A model generated the notes under the pieces. It ran no database searches, was not told the DNA's origin, and saw only the letters and a list, made by a program, of their open reading frames with translations. Position numbers and translations under genes: made by a program. This document shows positions 16,481 to 25,235 of a DNA stretch of 64,000 nt, in pieces; the stretch's first letter is position 1; every line of letters starts with the position of its first letter. The DNA is from Sabulitectum sp964571965. GTDB lineage: Bacteria; Fermentibacterota; Fermentibacteria; Fermentibacterales; JCC-6. The stretch covers positions 4,772-68,771 of the forward strand of contig CAZNFQ010000002.1 in the NCBI GenBank assembly GCA_964571965.1, given 5' to 3'.

Positions 16481-18056
16481 TCAGTCAAGACTTTTCATCG
16501 CGGCGGTGCTGATGATGGGGGTGCTTCTCGTCAGCTGGTTCATTTCCGGAAAGAACACTCCGGACAGACCGGTTCAGGCTGAGATCGCTGCATCGGGCAC
16601 AGCGGAAGAAGTAACAGTGCCCGTGGAAGAAGAGCCCCAGGAGGAAACCCCGGAAGAAACAGCGGCAGTTGACGACTATCGGGAAAGAATCGTAACGGTG
16701 ATAATTCCCGGTGAAAACCATGAGCCCATAGTAACCTGTCAGCTGTCCACTACGGGAGGGGCCGTTGTAAAATGGCGCCTGGACAAATATGAGGATTATC
16801 CCGATCAGCAAACCGGACAGGCCGTTGAGCTTTCCGAGGAACCATGGCTGATTTCCAGGGAAACAACGGGAGAACCCGTTCTGTTCACATACCAGGGTCC
16901 GGACACGGTAATTGCAGGGGAGTATCCGTCAACAGTCATGTTCTCTTCATCATCAGGAAGGTCAAAGGAATTTACCTTCACTGCTGATTATTATGGCTTT
17001 ATAATGGGGAAAACAGGACTCGACATGAACACTTCCGTTTCCCCCGGGGCAATCCCGATAACTGAAGTTGCAGCTTCGGATAGAGGTTACTTCAAGGCAT
17101 CATGGTATACAAACGACCACAATCAAAGTGATTCTGAAAAGATCGAAGGACTGCAGCCCATTGGCAACGTATCCTGGGTCGCCACCTCAAGCAAGTACTT
17201 CACCATCGTTCTTATACCGGGAACCATGACCCGTGCAGACGGATACACCGCTCCTGGAAACGGTGGTTCCGCAGAAGTTTCCATAGACGATTCATCAGTA
17301 AAGGTTTATGCCGGACCTAAGGCATACGGGCTGCTGAGCGACCTGGGAGGATCACAAACTGATATGATCGACTTTGGGTGGCCCATAATCAGATGGATAG
17401 GCAAGCTCATCTTCCTCTTTCTTACATCAGCCCTGTCATTCGTTGGAAACTGGGGACTTAGAATAATCATACTGGCATTCGCACTGAAAATCCTGCTTTC
17501 TCCCCTTACCACAAAGAGCTACGTATCAATGCAGAAAATGCAGAAGATACAGCCGCTCATGCAGGAGATACAGAAAAAGTATGCAAAGGACCCCAAGCAG
17601 CAGCAGACTGAAATGCAGAAACTCTATAAGGAAAGCGGAGTGAACCCCCTGGGAGGGTGCCTTCCAATACTTCTTCAAATGCCGGTATTCTTTGCTATGT
17701 ACAGGGTTCTTGCAAACATGGTCGAGCTGAGGGGCGCAGGTTTCATCCTCTGGATCAACGATCTTTCAAGACCTGAAATACTTCTGCCCTTCGGATCGAA
17801 GATCCTGGGTCTTGAAGGCATTGGTCTCATGGCCCTGCTTCTGGGTGTGATAATGTTCCTTCAGCAGAAACTCACCGGAACCAGTTCCGCAGGTGCGGCG
17901 GCACAGCAGCAGAAAATGATGATGTACATGATGCCCTTCTTCATGACCTTCCTGTTCATGAGGTTTGCGGCGGGGCTTACTCTTTACTGGCTTGTTTTCA
18001 ACATTCTTACATTCATTCATCAGGAATACATTAAGAAAAGCCTTCTGTCGGAATAG
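16473..18056 (+). CDS. yidC: Membrane protein insertase YidC
   Basis: 527 residues, the long form typical of Gram-negative cells. An N-terminal membrane anchor (residues ~7-26) is followed by an acidic linker, a large periplasmic beta-sandwich domain (to ~310), then the five-helix insertase core. The C1 coiled-coil region (YVSMQKMQKIQPLMQEIQKKY) and GCLPILLQMPVFFAMYRVL are the family hallmarks. It inserts membrane proteins alone or with SecYEG; secDF is encoded at 57.9 kb. Confidence 0.97.
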   Translation: MSDQSRLFIAAVLMMGVLLVSWFISGKNTPDRPVQAEIAASGTAEEVTVPVEEEPQEETPEETAAVDDYRERIVTVIIPGENHEPIVTCQLSTTGGAVVKWRLDKYEDYPDQQTGQAVELSEEPWLISRETTGEPVLFTYQGPDTVIAGEYPSTVMFSSSSGRSKEFTFTADYYGFIMGKTGLDMNTSVSPGAIPITEVAASDRGYFKASWYTNDHNQSDSEKIEGLQPIGNVSWVATSSKYFTIVLIPGTMTRADGYTAPGNGGSAEVSIDDSSVKVYAGPKAYGLLSDLGGSQTDMIDFGWPIIRWIGKLIFLFLTSALSFVGNWGLRIIILAFALKILLSPLTTKSYVSMQKMQKIQPLMQEIQKKYAKDPKQQQTEMQKLYKESGVNPLGGCLPILLQMPVFFAMYRVLANMVELRGAGFILWINDLSRPEILLPFGSKILGLEGIGLMALLLGVIMFLQQKLTGTSSAGAAAQQQKMMMYMMPFFMTFLFMRFAAGLTLYWLVFNILTFIHQEYIKKSLLSE

Positions 18057-18062
18057 CCCGAA

Positions 18063-19259
18063 ATGGAAAAACAGGACGATCTTATAGCCGCACGGGCAAC
18101 ACCGGAATCGGTTTCAGCAATAGCAGTGGTGAGGCTCTCCGGAAGGGGAGCCTCAGCAACTGTCGAGCAGATCATGGAACTGGAGCCGGGCAGACTTAAA
18201 GGAATGCGCAGAAAAGTGGGCAATTTCGCAGGAATTGATAGTCTGGTGGCCCTGTCATGGCCTGCGGGGAAAAGTTACACAGGAGAGGAAATGGTTGACC
18301 TGATGTGCCACGGCACACCGGGAACGGCCGAATCCGTACTGAGAAAACTTCTGGATTCCGGGGCAAGACCTGCGGAACCGGGTGAATTTACTAGAAGGGC
18401 CTGGTTGAATGAACGGCTTTCATCAATGGATGTTCTGGAGCTTTCAGCAAGGTTCAGGAATATTTCAGCCGGCCACACCGGCAAGCTTCACGACAAACTG
18501 TGCGAGCTCATTACAGAGATAGAAGCCCTTATTGAGTTCGGCGAGGAACATGAAACCGCTGATGAACACAGAATGATGTTTCTTCTGGGAGAAGCGCGGT
18601 CAGCGGCAGAAGAGCTGATGCTTGCGGCGGAACGAATTGAAATTATGCCTGCAGTTTACATAATGGGACCTGTAAATTCCGGAAAATCAACACTTTTCAA
18701 CCTTATCTGCGGAAAAACGGCAGCCGTTGTCTCTTCCACTCCGGGAACAACAAGGGACGGAGCTGAGAGAACAATAAGTATTCTGGGAAAAACGGTGAAC
18801 CTGGCAGACACAGCCGGAACAGGCGGGGACCATCTGGATGAGGAAGCTCTGGAAATAGCAAGGGCGCGTTTGCGTAAGGGGGACAGGGTCATCTGGATGG
18901 ACAGAGAGCAGAATGAACCGCCTGATGGTCTCGAAGAACAGCACACAGTTCTTAAGGCAGCCTCTCACAGAGACAGGGAAAGTGCACCCCTGAAGAAAGG
19001 CTTTATACCTCTGTCGTCGTTCAGCGGAGAAGGTGTGGATATCGTTAAGGAATTCATGACCGCACCTGAAGGCGGAAGTCCATCCTGGATTTACAGAAGG
19101 GCAGGGGATCTCATCGCCGAAGCGGAAGAGGCCTGCAGATCCTTCGATATAGCCCTGGCAGCTGAAATAGTATCGGTGATACTTGAAGAGATCAATGCCG
19201 GTATGCAAAGAGGGGAAGCTGTGGAGAGGGCACTGGAAGTGTTCTGCGTCGGTAAATGA
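18063..19259 (+). CDS. mnmE: tRNA modification GTPase MnmE (shortened G domain)
   Basis: With MnmG, installs the (carboxymethyl)aminomethyl group on U34 of tRNAs. 398 residues, about 50 shorter than usual. The N-terminal folate-binding domain, P-loop GPVNSGKST (with the K+-coordinating Asn), G2 GTTRDG and G3 DTAG are present, as is the C-terminal CVGK with its essential cysteine. The G4 NKxD guanine-specificity motif is not recognisable: the expected stretch reads TVLKAASHRD, and the segment between G3 and the SSFSGEG (G5) region is compressed. The stop overlaps the mnmG start (ATGA). Confidence 0.93.
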   Translation: MEKQDDLIAARATPESVSAIAVVRLSGRGASATVEQIMELEPGRLKGMRRKVGNFAGIDSLVALSWPAGKSYTGEEMVDLMCHGTPGTAESVLRKLLDSGARPAEPGEFTRRAWLNERLSSMDVLELSARFRNISAGHTGKLHDKLCELITEIEALIEFGEEHETADEHRMMFLLGEARSAAEELMLAAERIEIMPAVYIMGPVNSGKSTLFNLICGKTAAVVSSTPGTTRDGAERTISILGKTVNLADTAGTGGDHLDEEALEIARARLRKGDRVIWMDREQNEPPDGLEEQHTVLKAASHRDRESAPLKKGFIPLSSFSGEGVDIVKEFMTAPEGGSPSWIYRRAGDLIAEAEEACRSFDIALAAEIVSVILEEINAGMQRGEAVERALEVFCVGK

Positions 19260-21067
19260 AACCAAGGATAGTAGTTATTGGCGGAGGACATGCAGGAGTG
19301 GAGGCTGCGGTGGCGGCGGCTTCCAGGGGAGCAGAGACCGTTCTCATCACACCGGATCCCGGGAAAATTGCCCTTATGTCATGCAACCCTTCAATAGGCG
19401 GAATTGCAAAGGGAACACTTGTAAAAGAAACAGATGGCCTTGGCGGCGTCATAGCTCTATCCACGGACAGGGCCGCAATTCAGTTCAGAATGCTGAACAT
19501 GAAGAAAGGTCAGGCGGTTTGGGGTCCCCGGGTCCAGGCAGATCTCGGGATCTACTGCCTTCAGCAGAGAAGAAGACTTGAAGAGGCCGGAGTTATCATA
19601 CATACCGGAGTGGTCAGCAGTCTGGTCGGGCCCAGTGAAAAGATACAGGGAGTGCTTCTACAGAGTGGAGAAACGGTCAGAGCAGACGGCTTAGTAATCG
19701 CAACCGGCACTTTTCTTCGCGGTATTCTTCACAGAGGCAGCAAAAGCTGGCCCGGGGGCAGAAGGGGAGACATATCGGCGAACCGGCTGGAAAAAGATCT
19801 CAGGGAAAGAATGTTCCACGTGAAACGATTCAAAACAGGAACATCTCCCAGAGTACTTAGAAAGTCTGTGGATACATCGGTTCTTGAGGAGCAGAGCACC
19901 CATGAAATGGGATTCAGATTCAGCATGCTCTCGGAAGAACCGGTTAAAAACAGGGAAAAATGCTGGGTTACACGAACCACCGGAGAGACCGAGGAGATAG
20001 TAAGGCAAAGCCTGAGGCATTCTCCGCTTTACTCCGGAAGAATAACCGGAAAAGGCCCGAGATACTGTCCAAGCTTCGAAGACAAGGTAACGAAGTTCCC
20101 AGACAGAACAGGACACCCCATTCATCTGGAACCCATGGGAATAGGATCAAGAATAATGTACCTCAACGGACTCTCAACAAGCCTTCCGGAAGAGATACAG
20201 GAAAGAACGGTAAGATCCATTCGAGGTTTCGAAAATGCCGTGATAGCGGCTTATGGATACTCTGTTGAATACACCTGCTTTGAAACTGGACAGTTTACCG
20301 AAACACTGAGGGTAAGGGGTACCGGGAATCTGTATGCCGCAGGACAGATACTGGGTACGTCCGGTTATGAAGAAGCCGCTGCAGCGGGTTTGCTGGCAGG
20401 GGCAAATGCCGCAGCAAGCGCCATGGGACTGGCAGAGCAGGTTCCCCACAGACTTAACAGCTACCTCGGAGTAATGGTGGATGATCTGGTTCACCAGGGA
20501 GCAGAGGAACCATACAGACTGTTTTCCAGCAGATCAGAGAACAGGCTCTACCTGAGACAGGACAATGCACACAGAAGAATGTATTCACTTGGCCAATCTC
20601 TGGGGACCCTAACCGCTGAAGCCCTTTCCATTCAGAAAAGGAAAGATGAAGACTACTGGAGGTTCAGGGAACTGATGCGAAAAACAAGGATCCAGGGGAA
20701 TACCGTGGAAGATTTGTGCAAAAGACCGGAGATTGATGCGGAATGGGTTTCCCGGAAGCTGCTGCCCGGCGAATCATTGGATATGGACGTGTTGCGTTCG
20801 GCCATTCTGGACATGAAATATTCAGGTTACATAAAGAGGTCCGAGAGAAAGCACCGTTCCAGGGAGAGATACGCCAGCGTTTCTCTGGATGGGATAAAGG
20901 ATTTTTCACAGATCAACTCTTTGAGCATTGAAGCGGCACAGTCAATGAACGCTAAAAGACCCTCCAACATCGGGGAGGCAGAGAGAATACCCGGCGTCAG
21001 GCAGGCTGACATAGAGGCCATAGTGCTTTCCCTCATGAAGGGGGATGTTTCACGTGAAACATCATGA
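19256..21067 (+). CDS. mnmG: tRNA modification enzyme MnmG (GidA)
   Basis: 603-residue FAD-dependent partner of MnmE. The dinucleotide-binding motif GGGHAGVEAA is at the N-terminus, followed by the family blocks MSCNPSIGGIAKG and GTSGYEEAAAAGL. The conserved stretch that usually reads F.LGRLKTGTPPR is here MFHVKRFKTGTSPR, because the DNA there is a parS-like site (19812-19827). The C-terminal helical domain that binds tRNA and MnmE is complete. The end overlaps rsmG by 23 bases. Confidence 0.97.
   Translation: MKPRIVVIGGGHAGVEAAVAAASRGAETVLITPDPGKIALMSCNPSIGGIAKGTLVKETDGLGGVIALSTDRAAIQFRMLNMKKGQAVWGPRVQADLGIYCLQQRRRLEEAGVIIHTGVVSSLVGPSEKIQGVLLQSGETVRADGLVIATGTFLRGILHRGSKSWPGGRRGDISANRLEKDLRERMFHVKRFKTGTSPRVLRKSVDTSVLEEQSTHEMGFRFSMLSEEPVKNREKCWVTRTTGETEEIVRQSLRHSPLYSGRITGKGPRYCPSFEDKVTKFPDRTGHPIHLEPMGIGSRIMYLNGLSTSLPEEIQERTVRSIRGFENAVIAAYGYSVEYTCFETGQFTETLRVRGTGNLYAAGQILGTSGYEEAAAAGLLAGANAAASAMGLAEQVPHRLNSYLGVMVDDLVHQGAEEPYRLFSSRSENRLYLRQDNAHRRMYSLGQSLGTLTAEALSIQKRKDEDYWRFRELMRKTRIQGNTVEDLCKRPEIDAEWVSRKLLPGESLDMDVLRSAILDMKYSGYIKRSERKHRSRERYASVSLDGIKDFSQINSLSIEAAQSMNAKRPSNIGEAERIPGVRQADIEAIVLSLMKGDVSRETS
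19812..19827. promoter_or_regulatory. parS: parS-like ParB binding site inside mnmG
   Basis: TGTTCCACGTGAAACG matches the broad parS consensus tGTTNCACGTGAAACa at all but the last base. It lies within the mnmG coding sequence, 1.2 kb from the perfect site at 21046-21061 and 2.6 kb from parB. Confidence 0.75.
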
Positions 21068-21674
21068 TCTTCCCGGCAGGGAACAGGTTAATGAAGCATG
21101 CCGCAGCCTGGGTGTGGTGCCCCCGGACGATTTCCATGGAAAGCTGTCTATCTACCTTGACCTTCTAAGAGATTGTTCGGTCAGGATGAATCTTGTGGGA
21201 CCCCGGGAGAGAGAACGACTGTGGGGCAGACACGCTCTCGAATCCGTCTCCTATGGTGCCCATCTTCAAAATGAACACGTTGTGGACGTGGGAACCGGAG
21301 CCGGCTTTCCAGGATTCATTCTGGCGCTGCTGGGGTATTCCGTTACAATGGTGGAGCCAAGGGAAAAGCGGTGCGGTTTCCTTGAAACAGCCGCAAGAGA
21401 GTGCGGTGCAGTGGCGGAAGTTCTGTGCAGCAGGGTGGAGGAATCCGGGCCATTTCCACAGGGCACGCAGTTTACATCGAGAGCAGTAAAGAAACCCGAA
21501 GAGATGCTGTCTCTTCTAAGAGGGTCAGCGTCGGGGGATTTTACTCTTCTTATCAGAGTGTCTCAGAGGGAAATGAACCTGCAGGGGAACCATAGATTTT
21601 TCAGATTGCCCGTTCCTCCGCTTGACCGTGAGGGATTTTTGCTGCAGTATTCGCATTCCTGTTTACAAGATTAA
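21045..21674 (+). CDS. rsmG: 16S rRNA 7-methylguanosine methyltransferase RsmG
   Basis: 209 residues; methylates N7 of G527 of 16S rRNA. The SAM-binding motif VVDVGTGAGFPG is intact, and the RsmG-specific MNLVG and SRAVKKPEEM blocks are present. The ATG at 21045 has AAGGGGG just upstream. The first codons coincide with the parS site. Slightly short of the ~220-240 residue average, with a reduced C-terminus. Confidence 0.95.
   Translation: MFHVKHHDLPGREQVNEACRSLGVVPPDDFHGKLSIYLDLLRDCSVRMNLVGPRERERLWGRHALESVSYGAHLQNEHVVDVGTGAGFPGFILALLGYSVTMVEPREKRCGFLETAARECGAVAEVLCSRVEESGPFPQGTQFTSRAVKKPEEMLSLLRGSASGDFTLLIRVSQREMNLQGNHRFFRLPVPPLDREGFLLQYSHSCLQD
21046..21061. promoter_or_regulatory. parS: Perfect parS centromere site at the rsmG start codon
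   Basis: TGTTTCACGTGAAACA is the exact palindromic 16-base parS sequence bound by ParB/Spo0J. It begins at the second base of the rsmG start codon, so it encodes the first residues of RsmG (MFHVKH), and lies in the last codons of mnmG. The parAB genes follow 0.6 kb downstream. Near-origin placement is where functional parS sites are found. Confidence 0.95.
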
Positions 21675-21689
21675 AGAAAGGTGCTCCGA

Positions 21690-22448
21690 ATGACCAGAAT
21701 CCTTGCTGTGGCCAATCAGAAGGGCGGAGTTGGCAAAACCACCACCGTGATCAATCTCAGCGCAAGCATTGCCGTACACGATAAAGACGTGCTGATAATA
21801 GATATGGATCCCCAGGCAAACGCCACCAGTGGAATAGGCTGCAAAGAGGCAAATGAGAATGGAGTACACGATTTTCTTGCCGGAAAATCTTCCTTCGAAG
21901 ACTGCGTTTGGAAAACCGAACTTGAAGGGCTGCATATAATAAGAGGATCCCGGCACCTTGCGGGAACTGAAATAGAGCTTGCCTCTGAAGAGGGCAGAGA
22001 GCATTTCCTATCACAGGCATTGAGATCTGCGGATTTAAGCAGGTACGACTATGTTCTTGTGGATTGTCCTCCTTCACTGGGACTTTTGACGGTGAATGCC
22101 CTTGTTGCGGCCCACGGAGTACTAATTACCGTTCAAAGCGAGTACTACGCCCTTGAAGGACTGTCCCACCTTATGGATACCATAAAGAGGATACGAGGGC
22201 ACTGGAACAGGGAGTTATCCGTGTTCGGGGTAATACTCACCATGTACGACAAGAGACTTAAACTGAGCCGCGAGGTGGAAGAAGAGGCTGATTCTCATTT
22301 GGGAAAGCTTCTTTTCAAAACCAGAATTCCAAGGAATGTACGCCTCAGTGAAGCGCCAAGTTTCGGAATGCCGGTGATCCTTTACGATGCATATTCTTCC
22401 GGCGCAAAAAGCTACATGAGCCTGGCCAGAGAGGTGATGTCAAAATGA
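21690..22448 (+). CDS. parA: Chromosome partitioning ATPase ParA (Soj)
   Basis: 252 residues from the ATG at 21690-21692, preceded by AAAGGTG. Deviant Walker A motif NQKGGVGKTTT, Walker A' DMDPQANAT and Walker B VLVDCPPSLG identify a ParA ATPase that, with ParB-parS, segregates origins. Its short N-terminus without a helix-turn-helix is the chromosomal (Soj) type. The stop overlaps parB by four bases. Confidence 0.97.
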   Translation: MTRILAVANQKGGVGKTTTVINLSASIAVHDKDVLIIDMDPQANATSGIGCKEANENGVHDFLAGKSSFEDCVWKTELEGLHIIRGSRHLAGTEIELASEEGREHFLSQALRSADLSRYDYVLVDCPPSLGLLTVNALVAAHGVLITVQSEYYALEGLSHLMDTIKRIRGHWNRELSVFGVILTMYDKRLKLSREVEEEADSHLGKLLFKTRIPRNVRLSEAPSFGMPVILYDAYSSGAKSYMSLAREVMSK

Positions 22449-23293
22449 AGAGAAAGAAAGCCCTTGGCAGAGGCCTGGAAGCCCTGCTGCCGGAAATCGA
22501 CGAACAGTCTTCTGGAACAGGCACCCCTGCAATGATCGAGGCTGTACTTATAGACCCCAACCCCTTCCAGCCGAGAATAGATTGGGACGACACGGAACTG
22601 GAATCCCTGGCAGAGTCCATTAGACAGCAGGGAGTGCTTCAGCCGCTTGTTCTAAGGGCAGCTGGAGAAAGATTTCAGCTCATCGCCGGAGAAAGACGGC
22701 TGAGGGCGTCGAAAATGGCGGGTCTTGATCTTGTTCCAGCTATTATCAGAGAAGCCGATGACAGACAGATGATGGCACTTGCTCTCATAGAGAATATTCA
22801 GAGGCAGGACCTCAACCCCATGGAGAAGGCAGAAGCATTCACAAGATTCTGCAGAGAGTTCGATTTGACCCAGGATGAACTTGGCAGGCAGGTGGGGCTG
22901 AGCCGTTCGGCTGTGGCGAATTTCCAGAGACTGGTGGAGCTTCCGGACCCGGTGAAGAATATGGTGCGTTCCGGTTCTCTCTCCATGGGTCACGGAAGGG
23001 CCCTTCTGGGACTGGGCAGCAAAGATTCAATCGTTAGAATGGCAAAACTTTCAGTGGCAAGGGGTTACAGTGTAAGAGCCCTGGAGGACGCAGTAAGGAA
23101 GCAGCTTGCCGGCTCCCCGGTGAAGAAATCAAGGAAGGTTCTTCCAGAAATAACCCAGCTTGAAAACGAACTTCAAAGATATCTTGGAACAAAGGTGGTA
23201 TTGAAGGATTCCGGAGGCAGGGGAAAGCTGGAGATAGATTATCAGTCGCTGGACGAGCTGGACAGGATTCTTAATATAATAAGGGGTCGGTGA
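22445..23293 (+). CDS. parB: Chromosome partitioning protein ParB (Spo0J)
   Basis: 282 residues. The N-terminus RKKALGRGLEALLP is the usual ParA-interacting leader. The CTPase/arginine patch GERRLRASKMAGL lies at residues ~78-90, the helix-turn-helix LTQDELGRQVGLSRSAVANFQRL at ~137-160, and a C-terminal dimerisation domain closes the protein. ParB loads at parS and slides as a CTP-dependent clamp. Both candidate sites are within 2.7 kb upstream. Confidence 0.97.
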   Translation: MKRKKALGRGLEALLPEIDEQSSGTGTPAMIEAVLIDPNPFQPRIDWDDTELESLAESIRQQGVLQPLVLRAAGERFQLIAGERRLRASKMAGLDLVPAIIREADDRQMMALALIENIQRQDLNPMEKAEAFTRFCREFDLTQDELGRQVGLSRSAVANFQRLVELPDPVKNMVRSGSLSMGHGRALLGLGSKDSIVRMAKLSVARGYSVRALEDAVRKQLAGSPVKKSRKVLPEITQLENELQRYLGTKVVLKDSGGRGKLEIDYQSLDELDRILNIIRGR

Positions 23294-23339
23294 AAGCCGG
23301 CATGAGAACCTGACACCACAAATCAAAACGGAGGTTATA

Positions 23340-23507
23340 ATGGCCTACAAGATCAATGATACATGCATCGGATGCGGCGCTTGTGTCGGTGAATGTCCCG
23401 TGGATGCAATTTCAGAGGGAACCCCATATGTCATCGATGCAGCCACCTGCATCGATTGCGGAGCCTGCGCAGCGGTATGCCCGGTTAGCGCCATAGAAGC
23501 TCCCTAG
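23340..23507 (+). CDS. 2[4Fe-4S] ferredoxin
   Basis: 55 residues. Two CxxCxxCxxxCP cluster motifs (CIGCGACVGECP and CIDCGACAAVCP) make this a clostridial-type low-potential ferredoxin. The ATG follows GGAGG at eight bases (AACGGAGGTTATA). It is the last gene of the rightward origin cluster and is followed by a strong hairpin. A likely client is the indolepyruvate:ferredoxin oxidoreductase at 28.5 kb, though this is inference. Confidence 0.97.
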   Translation: MAYKINDTCIGCGACVGECPVDAISEGTPYVIDAATCIDCGACAAVCPVSAIEAP

Positions 23508-23526
23508 TTCCCTTTTCTGTGGATTG

Positions 23527-23569
23527 AGCCGCACGCGATCTTAACGGTTGCGTGCGGCTACATGTTTTT
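23527..23569. terminator. Hairpin terminator between ferredoxin and glycosyltransferase
   Basis: A perfect 10-bp stem, AGCCGCACGC (23527-23536) with GCGTGCGGCT (23550-23559), has a 13-base loop and is followed by ATGTTTTT on the plus strand. It lies between two convergent genes; the right arm touches the stop of the minus-strand gene. Confidence 0.75.
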
Positions 23570-24724
23570 CATGAGAAAGGTGTAGAGTTGAAATAACTCT
23601 TCCACCATTATTTTTGCGCTGAAAGGCTTCAGGTCCTGGTCCACCGTACTGAGAAGTTCTTCACGAAGTTCCGGAGATTCGATCAGCCTGATTACACCGG
23701 ATGACAGACAGTCAAGGTCGCCGTGGGCACATAGAAAACCGTTCCTCAGGCCGTTTACCAGTTCAGCAATTCCCCCCACATCGGTTGCAACCACGGGAAT
23801 TTTCACGGCCAGAGCCTCCAGCATCGCCCTTGGCAGGCCCTCACTTCTTGACGTAAGAAGGAAGACGTCGAAAGCGGGAAGTATCTCCGCCACATCTTTT
23901 CGGCTTCCAAGAAGCATGAAGTTTTCCTGAAGATTCAGTTCTGCAACGTATGAATGCATGTAATCGGAGAGAGGGCCGTCGCCAACAATGACGAACCTGG
24001 CGGAGGGATGCTTTGCTATGACCCTTGCAGCCACGTCAACGATGGCTTCAGGATGCTTCTGGGGTGCCAGTCTTATCACCGTTCCCACAACGGGAGAGTC
24101 CTGGGGAATGCCAAGCATTTCCCTGGATTCCCTTTTCTTCCCCCGTTTGCTGAGGAAGGAATCAAATTCAACACCGCTCCTGATGAGCTGGTAGTCTTCA
24201 GGTTTGCCGATGCCCCAGTTGACCCCTTTTCGTATGTCGTGGGGGCTTACAACTATATTGGAGTGGGCAAGACCGTAACCAAGCTTTTCAAGAGTTGAAA
24301 AGAAAGCTTTCTGGAGCAGGGGCATGGTATCGAAGAAAGACCATCCGTGAACCGTTTGAACTATCTTCACGGGATACTTTGCCCTGGAGGCGGCCAGGCG
24401 GCCAAGAAATTTTGCCTTTGAACCATGGGTGTGCACGATTGAGAAATTGTGGTCCTCGATAATTTTCTTTATTTCATAAAATGCCCGTATGTCGTGATAA
24501 GGAGAGAGTTTTCTTATGAGATGGGGAGCTTCATAAACGGGGATACCGTACTTTTCGGAGAGATCGCTGAAGGTTCCTTCAGGAGAGATCTCAGGGCCTG
24601 TGAGAACCGCTGACGGGTAACCCATTCGAGAGATATCACGGCAGCTGATAAGGGTATTCATCTGGGCCCCGCCCACGGCCATCTTGGTAATTATGTGCAG
24701 GATAGAGGTTTTGTTATCAGGCAT
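23558..24724 (-). CDS. Glycosyltransferase family 4 (GT-B)
   Basis: 388 residues from the ATG at 24722-24724 (MPDNKTSILHI). An in-frame upstream ATG would extend it by 21 residues into the preceding gene. The N-terminal GGAQ loop (MAVGGAQMN), central TVIRLAPQKHPE and C-terminal SRSEGLPRAMLEALA donor-binding motif (E-x7-E) and VATDVGGIAELV are GT4 hallmarks. It likely transfers a sugar from a nucleotide donor in lipopolysaccharide or exopolysaccharide synthesis; the acceptor cannot be told. It overlaps the upstream membrane-protein gene by eight bases. Confidence 0.9.
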   Translation of the reverse strand: MPDNKTSILHIITKMAVGGAQMNTLISCRDISRMGYPSAVLTGPEISPEGTFSDLSEKYGIPVYEAPHLIRKLSPYHDIRAFYEIKKIIEDHNFSIVHTHGSKAKFLGRLAASRAKYPVKIVQTVHGWSFFDTMPLLQKAFFSTLEKLGYGLAHSNIVVSPHDIRKGVNWGIGKPEDYQLIRSGVEFDSFLSKRGKKRESREMLGIPQDSPVVGTVIRLAPQKHPEAIVDVAARVIAKHPSARFVIVGDGPLSDYMHSYVAELNLQENFMLLGSRKDVAEILPAFDVFLLTSRSEGLPRAMLEALAVKIPVVATDVGGIAELVNGLRNGFLCAHGDLDCLSSGVIRLIESPELREELLSTVDQDLKPFSAKIMVEELFQLYTFLMKNM

Positions 24725-25235
24725 TTTTCCCGGTTGTTCCAGAAGGTTTGCGGAAGTAGAGGCATAACCGGTAGAAAACAATGGCAAGAACTGTAAGTGC
24801 CGAGTAGAACAGAGGGCTTATGAACACGCAGCCCACAAGCCAGAACCCTACCAGGGGGATTATAAGTTTCCTGAAATGCCAGGATACTGATTCGGGATTT
24901 TTACTCCCGTAACCGTTGTAATCCCTGAAAAGATCTTCAGCAAAGCTGAAGAGAACCACGGATATTGCTGTCAGCGCAAGATGAAGAGGCATGCCTCCCT
25001 TAAGATGCTGGTTATCTGCGAATGCAAGCAGCGCCGTAATGAATGGAAGCATGAGAAGACCCGTCAGAAGGAATCTCATGCCCCAGAGCAGCGCTGAGTC
25101 TGAAGAGAATTCTCCATTTTTCTTCTCAATCAATTTTATGAATCGATGAAGGAGATACCTGGACAGCTTGAACAGAGACATGAGTACCAGAACTACTCCA
25201 AGGACTATGCCGTAATCTGTAAGTCTCTGTGTCAC
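24717..25235 (-). CDS. Small integral membrane protein, unknown
   Basis: 172 residues starting at GTG 25235 (GTGA overlap with the previous stop). Four hydrophobic helices are visible, at residues ~8-25, ~50-72, ~82-100 and ~122-158 (probably a pair), with a polar loop FRDYNGYGSKNPESVSWH. No family was recognised. It is co-translated with a second membrane protein upstream and the glycosyltransferase downstream, which hints at an envelope-polysaccharide role. Confidence 0.75.
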   Translation of the reverse strand: MTQRLTDYGIVLGVVLVLMSLFKLSRYLLHRFIKLIEKKNGEFSSDSALLWGMRFLLTGLLMLPFITALLAFADNQHLKGGMPLHLALTAISVVLFSFAEDLFRDYNGYGSKNPESVSWHFRKLIIPLVGFWLVGCVFISPLFYSALTVLAIVFYRLCLYFRKPSGTTGKNA

